DNA of 64,000 nt, from contig CM073590.1 of assembly GCA_037074705.1 (NCBI GenBank), positions 243,455,601 through 243,519,600 on the forward strand, read 5' to 3'. The translations under genes and the position numbers were made by a program. Under the pieces are notes generated by a model. It was not told where the DNA came from, did not search any database, and saw nothing but the letters and a program-made list of their open reading frames with translations. The stretch comes from Zhengitettix transpicula (taxonomy: Eukaryota > Arthropoda > Insecta > Orthoptera > Tetrigidae). Below, piece after piece: positions 44,983-55,966 of the stretch; position 1 is the first letter of the stretch, and each line of letters opens with the position of its first letter.

Positions 44983-47505
44983 GGTGATGGCTACAAGGGG
45001 CTTCAGGAACGGTAGCATGTGACTTTTGTCCTCACAATCACCAGATCTTAACCCAATTCATCAATTGTTGGCTCAAGGTGGATCCACAACCTTCACCTGG
45101 ATAGTGTCATTCTTCAGGACAGGGTGGCGTCACACTTTAACATCTCGTGGAGTCAGTGCCAAGAGGAATCACCAGATCACAAATTAAATTTTTTGGGACG
45201 AAGTTGAATGAGCCACTTGTCAGCTTGATCCACAACCATCGATCCTCGCCACTCACTGAACCTCAGACCATGTTTGCATCACCTTTTATCATCTCGTGGA
45301 CTCAGTACCAGGAAGACTCACAAGATCTCAACCCAAATTAATTTTTTTGTAACGAAGTTGAGTGAACCATCCGGCAGCTTGTTCCAAAACCATCGATCCT
45401 CACACACACTGAAGCTCAGACCATGGCTGCATCACCTTTTATCATCTCGTGGACTCAGTACCAGGAAGACTCACAAGATCTCAACCCAAATTAATTTTTT
45501 TGTGACGATGTTGAGTGAACCATCCGGCAGCTTGTTCCAAAACCATCGATCCTCACACGCACTGAAGCTCAGACCATGGCTGCATCACCTTTTATCATCT
45601 CGTGGACTCAGTACCAGGAAGAACCACAAGATCTCAACCCAAATTAATTTTTTTGTGACGAAGTTGAATGAGCCACCTGTCAGCTTGATCCACAACCATC
45701 GATCCTCACCACTCACTGAACCTCAGCCCATGTCTGCATCACCTTTTATCATCTCGTGGACTCAGTACCAGGAAGAATCACAAGATCTGAACCGAAATTA
45801 AATTTTTTTTGGGACAAAGTTGAATGAGCCATCTGTTTCTGGACCCACAATCAACAATTCAACCCATGGTGGCATCACTTTGTTTCATGTCATGCAGTCA
45901 GTACCAAGAATAATCACCAGATTTAAACCAAAATGAGCATCTTTGCAGCTAAGTTAAGAAAGCTATATCCAGCTGAATCGTCAACCATAAAATCTAACAC
46001 CAACAGGGTAATTGCTGTTTTAACATCTCGTGGAGTCAGTACCGAGAAGAATCACCAGATATCAAACCATATGAGTATTTTAAGACGAATCTTAGTGTGC
46101 CATCAGACACAATCTGCAACGATCACACTAACTGGACATAAGGACATGTTAGCATTACCGTTTAACATCTTGTGGAGTCAGTACCAAGAATTCTCTACCA
46201 AAATGAGCAATTTTGAGACGAATTTGATGTTCATCAGGTCATGGTAACGTCACATTTTAAAATCTCGTGGAGTCGGTACCAGGAATAATCGCCAGAAAAA
46301 TTCAACACTAAGAGGCCGTTTCGGATCGACGATGAATTAAGCCATTTGTCAACTGGATCCACAACTATCAAACCTCAAACGAACTCGTCATCATGTCATG
46401 GTCGGCATCACCTTTTAACATGTCGCGGAGTCAGTGCCAAGAAGAATCAGCAGATTTGAACCCAAATGATCAATTCTGGGACGAATGTGACTGAGTCATT
46501 CGGCATCTGGATCCACAAGCTCACAATAACTTGACATCAGGTAATGATGGCATCACCTTTTAACATTTCGTTAAGTCAGTGTCAAGAAGAATCACCAGAT
46601 CTTAACCGAAATTAGCATTTTTGGGGGGAAGTTTAATGTTCCATCCGGTAGCTGGATCCTCTACCTCCAAACCTTACACCAACTGGACGTTATGCCATGG
46701 TGGCATCACTTTTTAACATCTTCTGGAGTCGGTGCCAAGACGAATTACCAGATCTTAACCTAAATAAGCATTTTTGGGAAGAAGTTTAATGTTCCATCCG
46801 GTAGCTGGATCCACTACCTCCAAACCTTACACCAACTGGACGTCAGGCCATGGTAGCATCACCTTTTAACATCTTCTGGAGTCTGCGCTAAGAATAATCA
46901 CAAGATCTTAACCCAAATGATCCATTTTGGGACGAAGTTTACTGAGTCATTCGGCATCTGGATCCGCAACCTTACAACAACTCGACATCAGGCAACGGTG
47001 GCATCAGCTTTTAACATGTTGTGGAGTCGGTGCCAAGAAGAATCACCAGATCTTATCCCAAATGATCCATTTTGGGAAGAAGTTGACTGAGCCATTCGGC
47101 ATCTGGATCCACAACCTCAGAACAACTCGACATCAGGCCATGGTGGCATCACCTTTTAACATCTCGTGAAGTCAGTGTCAAGACTAATCACCAGATCTTA
47201 ACCTAAATTAGCATTTTTTGGGCGAAGTTTAATGTTCCATCCGGTAGCTGGATCCACTACCTCCAAACCTTACACCTACTGGACCTGTTAACATCTTTTG
47301 GAGTCGGTGCCAAGAAGAATCACCAGATCTTAACCTAAATAATCCATTTTGGGACAAAGTTGACTGAGTCATTCGGCATCTGGATCCACAACCTCACAAC
47401 AAATCGATATCTGGTAATGGTGGCATCACTTTTCAACATGTTGTGGAGTCAATGCCAAGAAGAATCACCCACAGTATTGAGGTGGATAGAGTAATGAAGG
47501 GCTGA
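44983..47505 (+). pseudogene. Tc1-like transposase C-terminus, split by an internal satellite
   Basis: Left edge: the frame VMATRGFRNGSM-stop-LLSSQSPDLNPI matches the Tc1-family block (A.VTR.FL..N.V.LL.WP.QSPDLNPIEHLWD). Right edge: HVVESMPRRITHSIEVDRV followed by MKG and a stop (47503-47505) matches a Tc1 transposase C-terminus. Between them the roughly 50-residue stretch from SPDLNP to PRRIT is repeated about 16 times as degenerate DNA units of about 150 bp. Units still translate in pieces as SPDLNPNEHFWDEVE, AIRQLDPQPSN and HLVESVPRRIT. Frameshifts and stops are everywhere, so no protein is made. Confidence 0.8.
45171..47460 (+). repeat. Satellite array, about 16 units of 132-159 bp
   Basis: Unit starts at the CACCAGATCTTAACC-type box fall near 45171, 45318, 45471, 45625, 45778, 45914, 46051, 46194, 46288, 46447, 46591, 46746, 46897, 47041, 47187 and 47319, ending at 47461. 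Units 2-5 are a homogenised subgroup of 153 bp (ACAAGATCTCAACCCAAATT). From 46447 two subtypes, TCATTCGGCATCTGGATCC and TTCCATCCGGTAGCTGGATC, are mixed in the order 1-2-2-1-1-2-1. Each unit derives from the transposase 3' coding region. Confidence 0.9.
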
Positions 47506-48480
47506 TCATATAGGCCAGTCATATAGGTGACGTGATGGGTAGAGTCAGTATCAGTCTGTCAACTTTCTCTACGAGCTGGGTCCGATATAACAGCTCCTTT
47601 TTTGTTATTTCAACGTCACTAAATCAGTTATGCAATATTTTCGAGGTGATAAGAAACGTTCTGCGTCAATTATGTCTCCTTAATTACCTGGAATTAAGCG
47701 CAAGTATGGCGGTACCGGTTTACTTTATTTTCAATCTGTAGCCCTGTGAAGGTCTCGTAACCTGCTACAATGTTGTTATATAAGTATTTATCACTCTTCA
47801 GTGTCATCTTCGTAACACAGGGAGACTCTATTCAGTTCCGGGACACTCTGGGTAAAACAGTTCATAGGATAAAGAAGCAAGTAGACCAAGGAAGGCTACG
47901 CGGGGAGCAGCTGCGGCGGACCTTACATAAACACTGGTTAACCCTTACTAAGGCATTAAGTGTAGGTGAACCACATTATAAAAGCGACATTGAACACTCA
48001 GCATTGCTTCCACGGAGATTCCGGATTCGGGTAATCACAGGTTCTCAACACCAAACGTGAAGGATTGTGTGTTAATAAACTAGCTAATTAAAGAAGAATC
48101 GATTTCCTGGTAAATTAAAATACCACTTATAAAGTCAAGGGGAAGTTTAAAAAATGGTCAGCATGGAATTTTGTGTCCAATAACAGATTACACAAAAAAA
48201 TTTTATTATTTTAAAGAATAATCGATTAAATGATTGACGATGAGAGAGGCCAACCGTAATTACGAGTCTGAACCGCGTCAAGTCAGAGAACGCTCGTAAC
48301 ACAGCTATTTCTTCTTTTATATTCTCAGACTAGTGACTTTCATGTTTGTACGTTGGCAACACTCACCTGGCCCTGTGGGCTTTCATCTACAAATTGCACT
48401 CACAAAACTATACTAGTCAAATGCAAGATTAATAAAATATAAAAAAATTTACTTTATAACCATTAACAGACAGTTTATTA
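47506..48480. other. Spacer following the Tc1 pseudogene
   Basis: Contains the 96-codon frame described separately. No terminal inverted repeat of the Tc1 element was identified. Confidence 0.4.
47770..48060 (+). CDS. Hypothetical 96-codon ORF with signal-peptide-like start
   Basis: MLLYKYLSLFSVIFVTQGDS is a positively charged, then hydrophobic, N-terminus with a plausible cleavage site near Gly18. It is followed by a basic, non-repetitive region, QFRDTLGKTVHRIKKQVDQG. No family is recognised. The surrounding DNA is not identifiably repetitive. It could be a small secreted protein or first exon, or chance; no supporting splice or promoter signals were established. Confidence 0.22.
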   Translation: MLLYKYLSLFSVIFVTQGDSIQFRDTLGKTVHRIKKQVDQGRLRGEQLRRTLHKHWLTLTKALSVGEPHYKSDIEHSALLPRRFRIRVITGSQHQT

Positions 48481-48500
48481 CAATAAATACGTTTAAAATA

Positions 48501-48690
48501 ACAACGTTTCGGTAACATCTTCAAGTTGTGAAATGTAAAATTAGTGACACTTGAAATTATTAAAAGCTCTCGCTGTCTGTTTATGAAGAAAACTGTGATT
48601 TTTTTTTCACTGATCTTAACAACTTTAACTTTTTTGCCAAGTCTCAGCCATGACGATGGTACGAATAGGCACCGAAACGTTACTATTTCA
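48501..48690. repeat. Opposed pair of CTGANGA...GAAACG modules
   Basis: Minus module 48501-48530: CTTGAAGATGTTACCGAAAC followed by GTTG. Plus module 48649-48682: ATGACGAT, stem GGT...ACC, GAAACGTTAC. The same inverted layout occurs at 22205 and 37430. Confidence 0.5.
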
Positions 48691-48893
48691 AACCGAATTT
48701 TTTTATTATTAAACTGCCTGTTATTTGGTCACAAACTGCATTAATAATTAAAACCGAAGTTAAGATTTTTTTAATTACTCAAAAAACTACACAGTTGCCG
48801 ATTTTAAATTGATTAATTTTTGAGTATCCTAATAATAGTCTTCTGTTCGTGTCCGTTTCGCAACGAGTGACCTTAAAACATTTTTCGCTCCCC

Positions 48894-48971
<78 letters not shown>

Positions 48972-49082
48972 CAGACTCTTTTTTAAGTGTTACTCGGGGA
49001 ATTTATAATTATTTGTAGGTTGTATTGTCTTTTTTTTTTTTACTTGCAGTCGCTGTGTTTTACTTTAAAATTCATATTCTAA
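48691..49082. repeat. Spacer with long (TC)n microsatellite
   Basis: The perfect TC tract covers about 48895-48969. The rest is AT-rich. Confidence 0.9.
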
Positions 49083-49630
49083 AGGTTCCCACATGCCGAG
49101 GCGAAGGATGTTCTCTCGCAGGCAGAACCTTTTAGGAGAGATACGAAGGGGCTACCTTTGGGTATGCCTCCTTCTCTCTCCGTTCTGAACTAAGGTTCCC
49201 ACAAGCCGAGGCACCTCGGCCTGTTCTGAGAAGTGTATGTTCTGGGGTCGCAGACCTTGGGGCATACGGTAAGAGTTGTCCGCTGTTCCCATTGGAATAG
49301 TCTGCCAGTTGCCTGCAAAACTGGACGAGGCACGGAGAAGGGGAATGCTGCGTCCCCACAGCAAACTCCTTCTCCCGCTATCCAGGGAAGGGCGTGGAAC
49401 AAGTACCCAATGTCCGACCTACCTGATGCAGGTTTTTCTAGGGTTTTCCCTGCATTACTTTTAGGCGAATTCCGGGTAGGATCCTTAAAATATAGCCCGG
49501 GGGCCCTAGTTAACCCTTGGCTACCTTCCTCTATCCTTCCGCATCCCCCCTTTCAAATCCCTTCCTATGCTATTAAAGGGGAGTTGCCACCATTTGGATC
49601 ACCCTCGTGTAGCCTGTTACCCTAAAAAAA
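49083..49630 (+). mobile_element. Fam-R copy 18
   Basis: Sense copy, nearly complete, ending GTAGCCTGTTACCCTAAAAA. Together with the Helitron-like DNA that follows it forms a composite duplicated at 53074-54248. Confidence 0.85.
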
Positions 49631-50480
49631 TTATCATTGGAATAATATTATCTGGATAACCCTATATTAATATATTATCTTTGTGACGTAATCTGCTTTA
49701 TAATAATAAAAATGGATGTATGTATTTACGTTAATCTTTATACAAATTTTAACGTGTGGACTGAGAGCAACGAAACTTGGTACAGATATTCTTAAAAAAT
49801 ACGAGAAACGGTACTGGTGGGGAGGGGGTGGGGGGGGGGGTGAGAACCCCCCCTAGCATAAATGTGGAAGGAACTATAATTGAAAAACGTGACAATTTTG
49901 TGTTAAATCACTGCGCGCGCGCGCGTCAAGAGACCGTGACGTCACGCGCGAGAGAGAAACAAACAAAGGAAATAGTTCCTCTTTTTCCGGCAGTAAAATA
50001 AAGCAGAAATAGTTTCATTGAATCAAAAGTATAATTTCATCCAGAGATACTCCAGCGAATGATAATTAAAAAGCAATACGCAACACTTTACGATCCTTGC
50101 GGATGATGTAAGTTAATTTTCGTCGCCATGTTTAGTGACTCCAATATGGCCGACTATTTGTTTACATTGTGAATCAAGCTGAGAATTTAAATCTTTGGTA
50201 ATGTTTGAAGACTGAGGGACAATTATATCCTGCAGTACTCAAGGAGTATATTTAAGAAGAGATTCTGAGGTTATGTTTGTTGCGACTGATGCAATGAAAT
50301 TAAATGTATTTTACAGCTGTTGAATTAATGCACTATTATCTGTGGAAAGTGTGTACGGAACTAGGAACAGTTAGATCTAGGTTAAGTCACTCCTTGACCA
50401 GAGATTAATACAGAATTAAATACTTTTTTCGGGGTTTAGATAAATAAGTACACGTGGCGACGCCGCGGCACCAAGGATAG
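49631..50480 (+). mobile_element. Diverged Helitron-family fragment D1
   Basis: Similar in order to Helitron B: TATTTACGTTAATCTTTATAC, CAACGAAACTTGGTACAGATA, a GACGTCACGCGCGAGAGA box, CTGCAGTACTCAAGGAG and a decayed end, TACACGTGGCGACGCCGCGG, where the younger copies have GAGCAACGCCGGG. No clean CTAG tip survives. A G-rich run lies at 49820-49843. Confidence 0.6.
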
Positions 50481-51679
50481 TATACTACTATAGCTATAGA
50501 CATAATCTCCCTTACAGTCCTGACATTTTAATGTAACATACATTGAAATAAAAATTTAAGTAAGACTGTAATTAAAAAAAAGGGGGTTATAACATTAATA
50601 ACATAATACACACAGTCCTTTACCGTTGTTGTTAAACAATTACGCATTTATATAAATTAATAATGTGTCAGTCTTCATATTGGAATTAAATATTCATAAG
50701 ATAAAAAATTTTCCCCAGTCATTACTAATTAATTAGTTTTTTAAATAATTAATTATACATTACAGACACTTAGTTAATCACAACAACGTTTCTGTACCTT
50801 ATTTTTGTTCCTGCTTTCATCAGGTTGGGTTATGATTTTTTCCTCCCCTTATTAAAGTAAATAAACCAACCAGAGGGGAATGGGGTTGGGGGGTGGGGGG
50901 TGGGGTTTGTTACCCTGGCGAGAATCCAAGTAAATCTTTCTACGGACTTTCAGTACGACGTGTGTGTGTTTCTAAAACCTGCAAAATGGCGGCAATGTTT
51001 ATTAGGTCTGCGTCCTAAAAGGTGAGGAACTGTAAAAAGGGTCCGTGACTCACAAGCACAAAGTAGGTCATGAACACTCGCACACGTCTGCTGTGAAGGT
51101 TACGTTAACAACAAATTACTCTGTGGCAGCAGCGGCGGACATCTGGAGCCGACCTTGTCCCCTCAGGTTAATACACACGCACACGGTGGCCTGGATGGAC
51201 GACGAGTAGTGGTGGTGGTGGGGGGGGTTAATGACGAAAGACACGTCTGGAGGACTTGCGCACAGGCTCCCTCACGGTCCACCGATCTCCTTCATTTATC
51301 TAGCAACATTCCAGTGGTGGTGTATGAAGAGCGCGCGGTGTCGTGCTGTGAGCGGCCGTGCGGTGAGCGGTCCAGGTGACCCTTACCGACCGCTGATAGG
51401 TTGATAGACGTCCTCGGCATAGATAAGAAATTAAATTAAGCTGTGAGAAATGGATTAGAAAAAAATTCAACCCCTTTTTTTTCGGTTCCCCCCCCCCCGC
51501 GCTAATGTGGATTGGACCTTCAACAAGGGCATCTGCAGACAAAAACCTTCTTCATTTATGGATATAAGAACAAAAAATTTATCACAGATGGTAACAACTC
51601 AAGTGGAATAAATGTTTAAAAAACCAACCAGAGAAAAAAAATTATTATCAAATTTAAAACACAGTATTTAACAGATACA
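50481..51679. other. Spacer with one module, a G4-prone run and a GC-rich patch
   Basis: Module at 50783-50824 (minus): CCTGATGAAAGCAGGAAC..., then AGGTACAGAAACGTTG, with the canonical CTGATGA block. G-rich run at 50880-50910 (GGGG-TT-GGGGGG-T-GGGGGG). The GC-rich patch 51120-51400 has overlapping frames but no domain. Confidence 0.45.
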
Positions 51680-52490
51680 AACGTTTCATACCCCGTCCTC
51701 CCCGCTCATCTGGGACCTCTTCAGGTGTACCAATACAACTATAGAATAAAAAAATTCTAATACAAGTCACGGCCGAAAAACTCTAAATTTACATATACTA
51801 AATTATAACTGAATTTAATTGTAAATTTTCCACCTGAAGATGTCCCCGTTCGGGGTTGAAACGTTGTGTCTGTTAAATATTATATTTTTTAAATTTGATA
51901 AAAAATTTTAATATACTAAATTATTATAACTGAATGTAATTGTAACCCTCCAACTGAAGATGTCCTCGTTTGGGGGTTGAAACGTTGTGTCTTTTAAATA
52001 TTATATTTTTAAAATTTGATAATAAATTTTCATATACTAAATTATTAAAACTGAATTTAATTGTAACCCTCCACCTGAAGATGTCCCCGATTGGGGGTTG
52101 AAACGTTGTGTCTGTTAAATATTATATTTTTAAAATTTGATAATAAATTTTCATATACTAAATTATTATAACTGAATGTAATTGTAACCCTCCACATGAA
52201 GATGTCCTCGTTTGGGGGATGAAACGTTGTGTCTGTTAAATATTAAATTTTTAAAATTTGACAATAAATTTTCATATACTACATTATTATAACTGAATTT
52301 ATTTGTAAATTTTCTACCTGAAGATGTCCACATTCGGGGTTGAAACGTTGTGTCTGTTAAATATTATATTTTTAAAATTTGATAATAAATTTTCATATAC
52401 TAAATTATTATAACTGAATTTAATTGTAAACTCTCCGCCTGAAGATGTCCCCGTTTGGGGGTTGAAACGTTGTGTCTTTTAAGTATTAAA
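51680..52490. repeat. Array of CTGAAGA...GAAACG modules: one inverted plus six tandem units
   Basis: A minus-strand module at 51680-51727 is followed by six plus-strand units of about 121 bp (GATGTCC boxes near 51840, 51960, 52081, 52201, 52324 and 52444). Each has CTGAAGATGTCCCC, a small loop, GGGG(G)TTGAAACGTTGTGTC and AT-rich linker TGTTAAATATTATATTTTTA. In four units the C-run faces a G-run; others carry CCTCG/TTGGGG or CCACATTCGGGG, partly preserving the pairing. Confidence 0.8.
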
Positions 52491-53005
52491 TTTTTCTGAC
52501 TACAAAGGCTGGAGTTTGTTAACATTTAATTTGTAAAAAAAATAGTCTGATACTTCAGTTTGTTAACTTAAGTAGAATTAAATAAGGTGTCAAAATTAAA
52601 CAACTACAGGATCCATGAACCCTGGATTATAATCATCTGTCTTTGTCTTTACATTAATTTTGATGTTAGAAACTCCTCTGGACTTATAATTAATATCTGT
52701 AGCTGTAACTATAAGATGGAACCTGTTCCAATTGTGATTGGTTTATAAATTATGCTAAAAATTGTCAACTAAGTTAATAATATTTTTAAAATCACATTTA
52801 TCTGACTTCTGTAAATAAAAGTGAATATGTTCATTACTAAATCTTTGTGGCATGAGGTCAAGATAATAACTTCCAAGTTAAGTGTGAATAATTAAATATA
52901 AACACAAATAAACACAACAATTATACCAATAATATTCTTTTTAGGATTATGATTTTTTTTTACCTTTTAATGTTTGTTAATTTATATCTTTATTTTATAA
53001 AAATG
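52491..53005. other. AT-rich spacer
   Basis: No gene. It lies between the module array and the PLE endonuclease remnant and may be part of the same old element. Confidence 0.4.
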
Positions 53006-53068
53006 TCAGTTTATTCTTGTAATCAGAGACCTTTCAGCCTGGCCAATATAACATAAGGTACCATATTA
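53006..53068 (-). pseudogene. PLE GIY-YIG endonuclease remnant 4
   Basis: The minus strand translates YGTLCYIGQAERSLITRIN then stop. YIG, the Arg after the motif and the TRI ending agree with the other remnants. It is cut by the Fam-R insertion that begins at 53074. Confidence 0.65.
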
Positions 53069-53073
53069 CAAGC

Positions 53074-53600
53074 TGTCTGCGAGGGCTATTCTGTCGCAGG
53101 CAGAACCTTGTAGGAGAGACGCGAAGGGGCTACCTTTGGGGATGCCTTTTCCTCTCTCCGTTTTTGAACTAAGGTTCCCACAAGCCCAGGCACCTCGGCC
53201 CTGTTCTCAGAGGTGTATGTTCTGGGGTCACAGACCTTGGGCATACAGTAAGAGTTGTCCGCTATTCCCGTTGGAATAGTCGGCCAGCTTCCTCCTATAC
53301 TGGTCGAGGAACGGAAAAGAATGCTGTGTCCTCACAACAAACTCCTCTCCCGCTATCGGAAGGGCGTGGGACAAGTACCCAATGCCCGACCTACTTGATG
53401 CAGGTTTTTCTAGGGTTTTTACCTGCATTACTTTAGGCGAATGCCGGGTAGGATCGTTACAATATAGCCCGGGGGTCCTAGTTAACCCTTGGCTACCTTC
53501 CTCTACCCTTCCGCATCCCCTCTTTCAAATCCCTTCCTGTGCTATTAAAGGGGAGTCGCTCAACGTAGCTCATGTAGCCTGTTGCCCTAAAATAAAAAAG
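53074..53600 (+). mobile_element. Fam-R copy 19
   Basis: Sense, complete: GTCTGCGAGGGCTATTCTGT to TAGCCTGTTGCCCTAAAATA. It is followed by the same Helitron-like DNA as copy 18. Confidence 0.85.
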
Positions 53601-54248
53601 GAATAAAATTAGGTGTGTATAGCCCTATAATAATATATTATCTCTGTGACGTAATCTTTAAACAAATTTTTACGCGTGGAGAGAGAGCAACGAAACTTGG
53701 TACAGATATTCTTAAAAATACGAGAAACGGTACTACTGGTGGGGGAGGGGGGGAGGGGGGAGAAACCCGCTAGTATAATGGTGGAATGAACTATAATTGA
53801 AAAACGTTAGAATTTTTGTGTTAAATCACTGCGCGCGCGCGCCAAGAGTCCGTGACGTCACGCGCGGGAGAGAAACAAACTCAGGAAATACTTCCTCTTT
53901 TTCCGGTAATGAAATAAATCAGAAATGTTTTAATTGAATCAAAAGTATGATTTTATCCAGTGATACTCCATCGAATGATAATAAAAACAGAACTAAATAC
54001 TTTACGATCCTTGCAGGCAAATGTAAGTTAATTTTCGTCGCCATGTTTAGTGACTCCAATATGGCGGCCTGTTTGTTTACATTGTGAATCTAACTAAGAA
54101 TTTAATCTTTGGTAATGTCTGAGGACTGAGGGACAATTATGTCCTGCAGTACTCAAGGAGTATATTTAAGAAGAAATTCTGAGGTTATGTTTGTTGCGAC
54201 TGATGCAGTAAAATTCAATGTATTTTACAGCTGTTGAATTAATGCACT
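53601..54248 (+). mobile_element. Diverged Helitron-family fragment D2
   Basis: Parallel to D1 from the shared joint (CCCTATAATAATATATTATC, then TGTGACGTAATC) through GAATTAATGCACTAT, where it is cut by Fam-R copy 20. It lacks about 50 bp near its start that D1 has. Confidence 0.65.
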
Positions 54249-54346
54249 ATCCACATCCCCGTTTTCAAACCCCTTTCCTATACTATAAGAGGGGAGTTGC
54301 CACTATGTGTATTACCCTATACATAGCCTATCTACACCCAAAAAAA
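54249..54346 (+). mobile_element. Fam-R copy 20, 3' end only
   Basis: CCACATCCCCGTTTTCAAAC to GCCTATCTACACCCAAAAAA, the GTGTAGACAGG subfamily end. It is a severely 5'-truncated copy, as expected of aborted reverse transcription. Confidence 0.8.
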
Positions 54347-54700
54347 TGACACAAGATACAATATTTACAAATTAAGTTTTTAAATTGACCAAACGTCTTC
54401 ATTGGATCATTGTGCTATTTGTTTTTCTCTTCTGTATAAAACGACGCATTATTCTTATATCACTTCCTTTGTGTTTCATCAGTTACACACATTTTTACCT
54501 TCTACGTGTATTTTCTCGTTTAATTAAAAATGACAGATTAATATTGTTTCTAATTTTTTTTAGTACTTCTTCAGCACTATATTTTGTCTTATACGTGTTT
54601 TATTATGACTTGATCCATCAGTTGTATATATGTATTTATTCCTTCCAAGTATTTTACTATTTACTAAAAATGGCGGATGAATCTGTGGACTGTAAAAGAT
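54347..54700. repeat. Second copy of the PLE-linked T-rich repeat
   Basis: ATACAATATTTACAAATTAA, CCTTTGTGTTTCATCAGTTA and TTCTACGTGTATTTTC resemble 43310-44250. The 105-codon frame here is low-complexity and not credible. Confidence 0.5.
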
Positions 54701-54846
54701 GACAATGAGCCTCGGAAAATTGATCACCTTTGTATTGTATCAAATATGTCAGCCTATTTAGTTAGAAATATTTAATATGAGTTAATAATTATTTTTTAAA
54801 AAAAACAACATTATTATAGAACATTGGGACCTTTTCACGTATTTTA

Positions 54847-54864
54847 ATATATATATATATATAT
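54847..54864. repeat. (TA)n tract, LTR insertion target
   Basis: TA tract directly before LTR-X2. A further TA tract (55967-55984) follows the element. Confidence 0.9.
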
Positions 54865-55966
54865 TGTAATAACCAGTAAAGAAGGACAGGAATTCTGTTC
54901 TTATTTTTGTCAGATGTGTTTACAAATTCAGACTGGGGATCCTTGATTGGTTTGAAATGATGGATTAGTGACTTTTAGGGAGGGGAAGGACTAATAATTG
55001 GGGCGTTTTGCAGCTCTTAGGGCTAATTGGTTGTGAGCAACATCTGGACGACGAAATTCTAATTGCATAAAATGACAGAAGGTTGTTTGAACGATGTAAT
55101 TATATTAAAAGGAAACGTTTAATTTAATTGATTTAGTGGCTCTCCGAGCGGGAGAACGGCAACAGATGGTGTTTGTTTGGCGAACGTGGAAATGCAAAAA
55201 ACTGTGAAAACAAGGGAAGATTCTGGAGCCGGGATATAAATAAGAGGGCAGTTGGACAGTTAAGGGGCATTCTTTATCATTTCGTGTGGACGGGAGGCGG
55301 ACGTGTTAGTGGGAGAGCGGTGGTGCAGGTCTGCAGGGACGGACGCGGGGCCAAGTTGAAGTGGCCGAAAACAATTGTTATGAACAGTTGGAAGTTTGCC
55401 AAAAGGTGAGATCATCGGATGCTAGGCCAAGGTAGGTGGCCCAGAGTAATCAGCTGGACATCAGTCGTCAACAGTCGGTGGGAGTTTCATCGTGGAGGTC
55501 TGTCTGAATGCAGAGGTTTTTGAGTTCGTCGTGAGGATGAGGTGGCTGTGCCAGCAGAGTGTGAGTGCAGCCTGGTGCCGTTTAAGCCTGTATGAAGTGA
55601 GTGTGTGGACCAGAGAGCGTGTAAGTTTATTTTTCTGAATTAATAATTGTTAATTGCTAATAAAGGGTTAAAAGTGTCAGATTTCGTTTCAAACATTTCG
55701 TTTCATTTGTTTCAATCGTTTGAATCATTTCATTTCGTTTTTCATTTATTGTAACTGTATTTGTTTAATTGTAACGTAGTTTGTTCCTTTTCCTTATCAA
55801 CCCAGTAAAGACCTTGAGGGTACCGAGTCCAATTATTTAAAATGTATTCTAGGTGAATAAAATTGTTTTGATTTATAAAATTTCATCAGATTTGTGTAAT
55901 TGAAAATTGTGTTGTAATAAATGATAATTGTTTTTTTAAATTGGTAGTTATATTTTAGCCATTACA
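54865..55966. mobile_element. LTR-X2: solo-LTR-like element, 1.10 kb
   Basis: TGTAATAACCAGTAAAGAAGGA...to...TTTTAGCCATTACA inside (TA)n, homologous to LTR-X1. It contains GTTTGTTTGGCGAACGTGG and a T/C-rich run of CATTTCGTTT repeats near 55690-55740. Not coding. Confidence 0.65.

Noticed and set aside
45274..45801. 175-codon frame with repeated LLSSRGLSTRKTHKIS peptide
   Set aside because: It is a wrong-frame reading of the Tc1-derived satellite; the transposase frame is different.
51780..52490. CRISPR-like array of similar units
   Set aside because: Units are about 121 bp with similar linkers rather than short repeats with unique spacers, and the context is animal. This is a tandem array of the GAAACG module.
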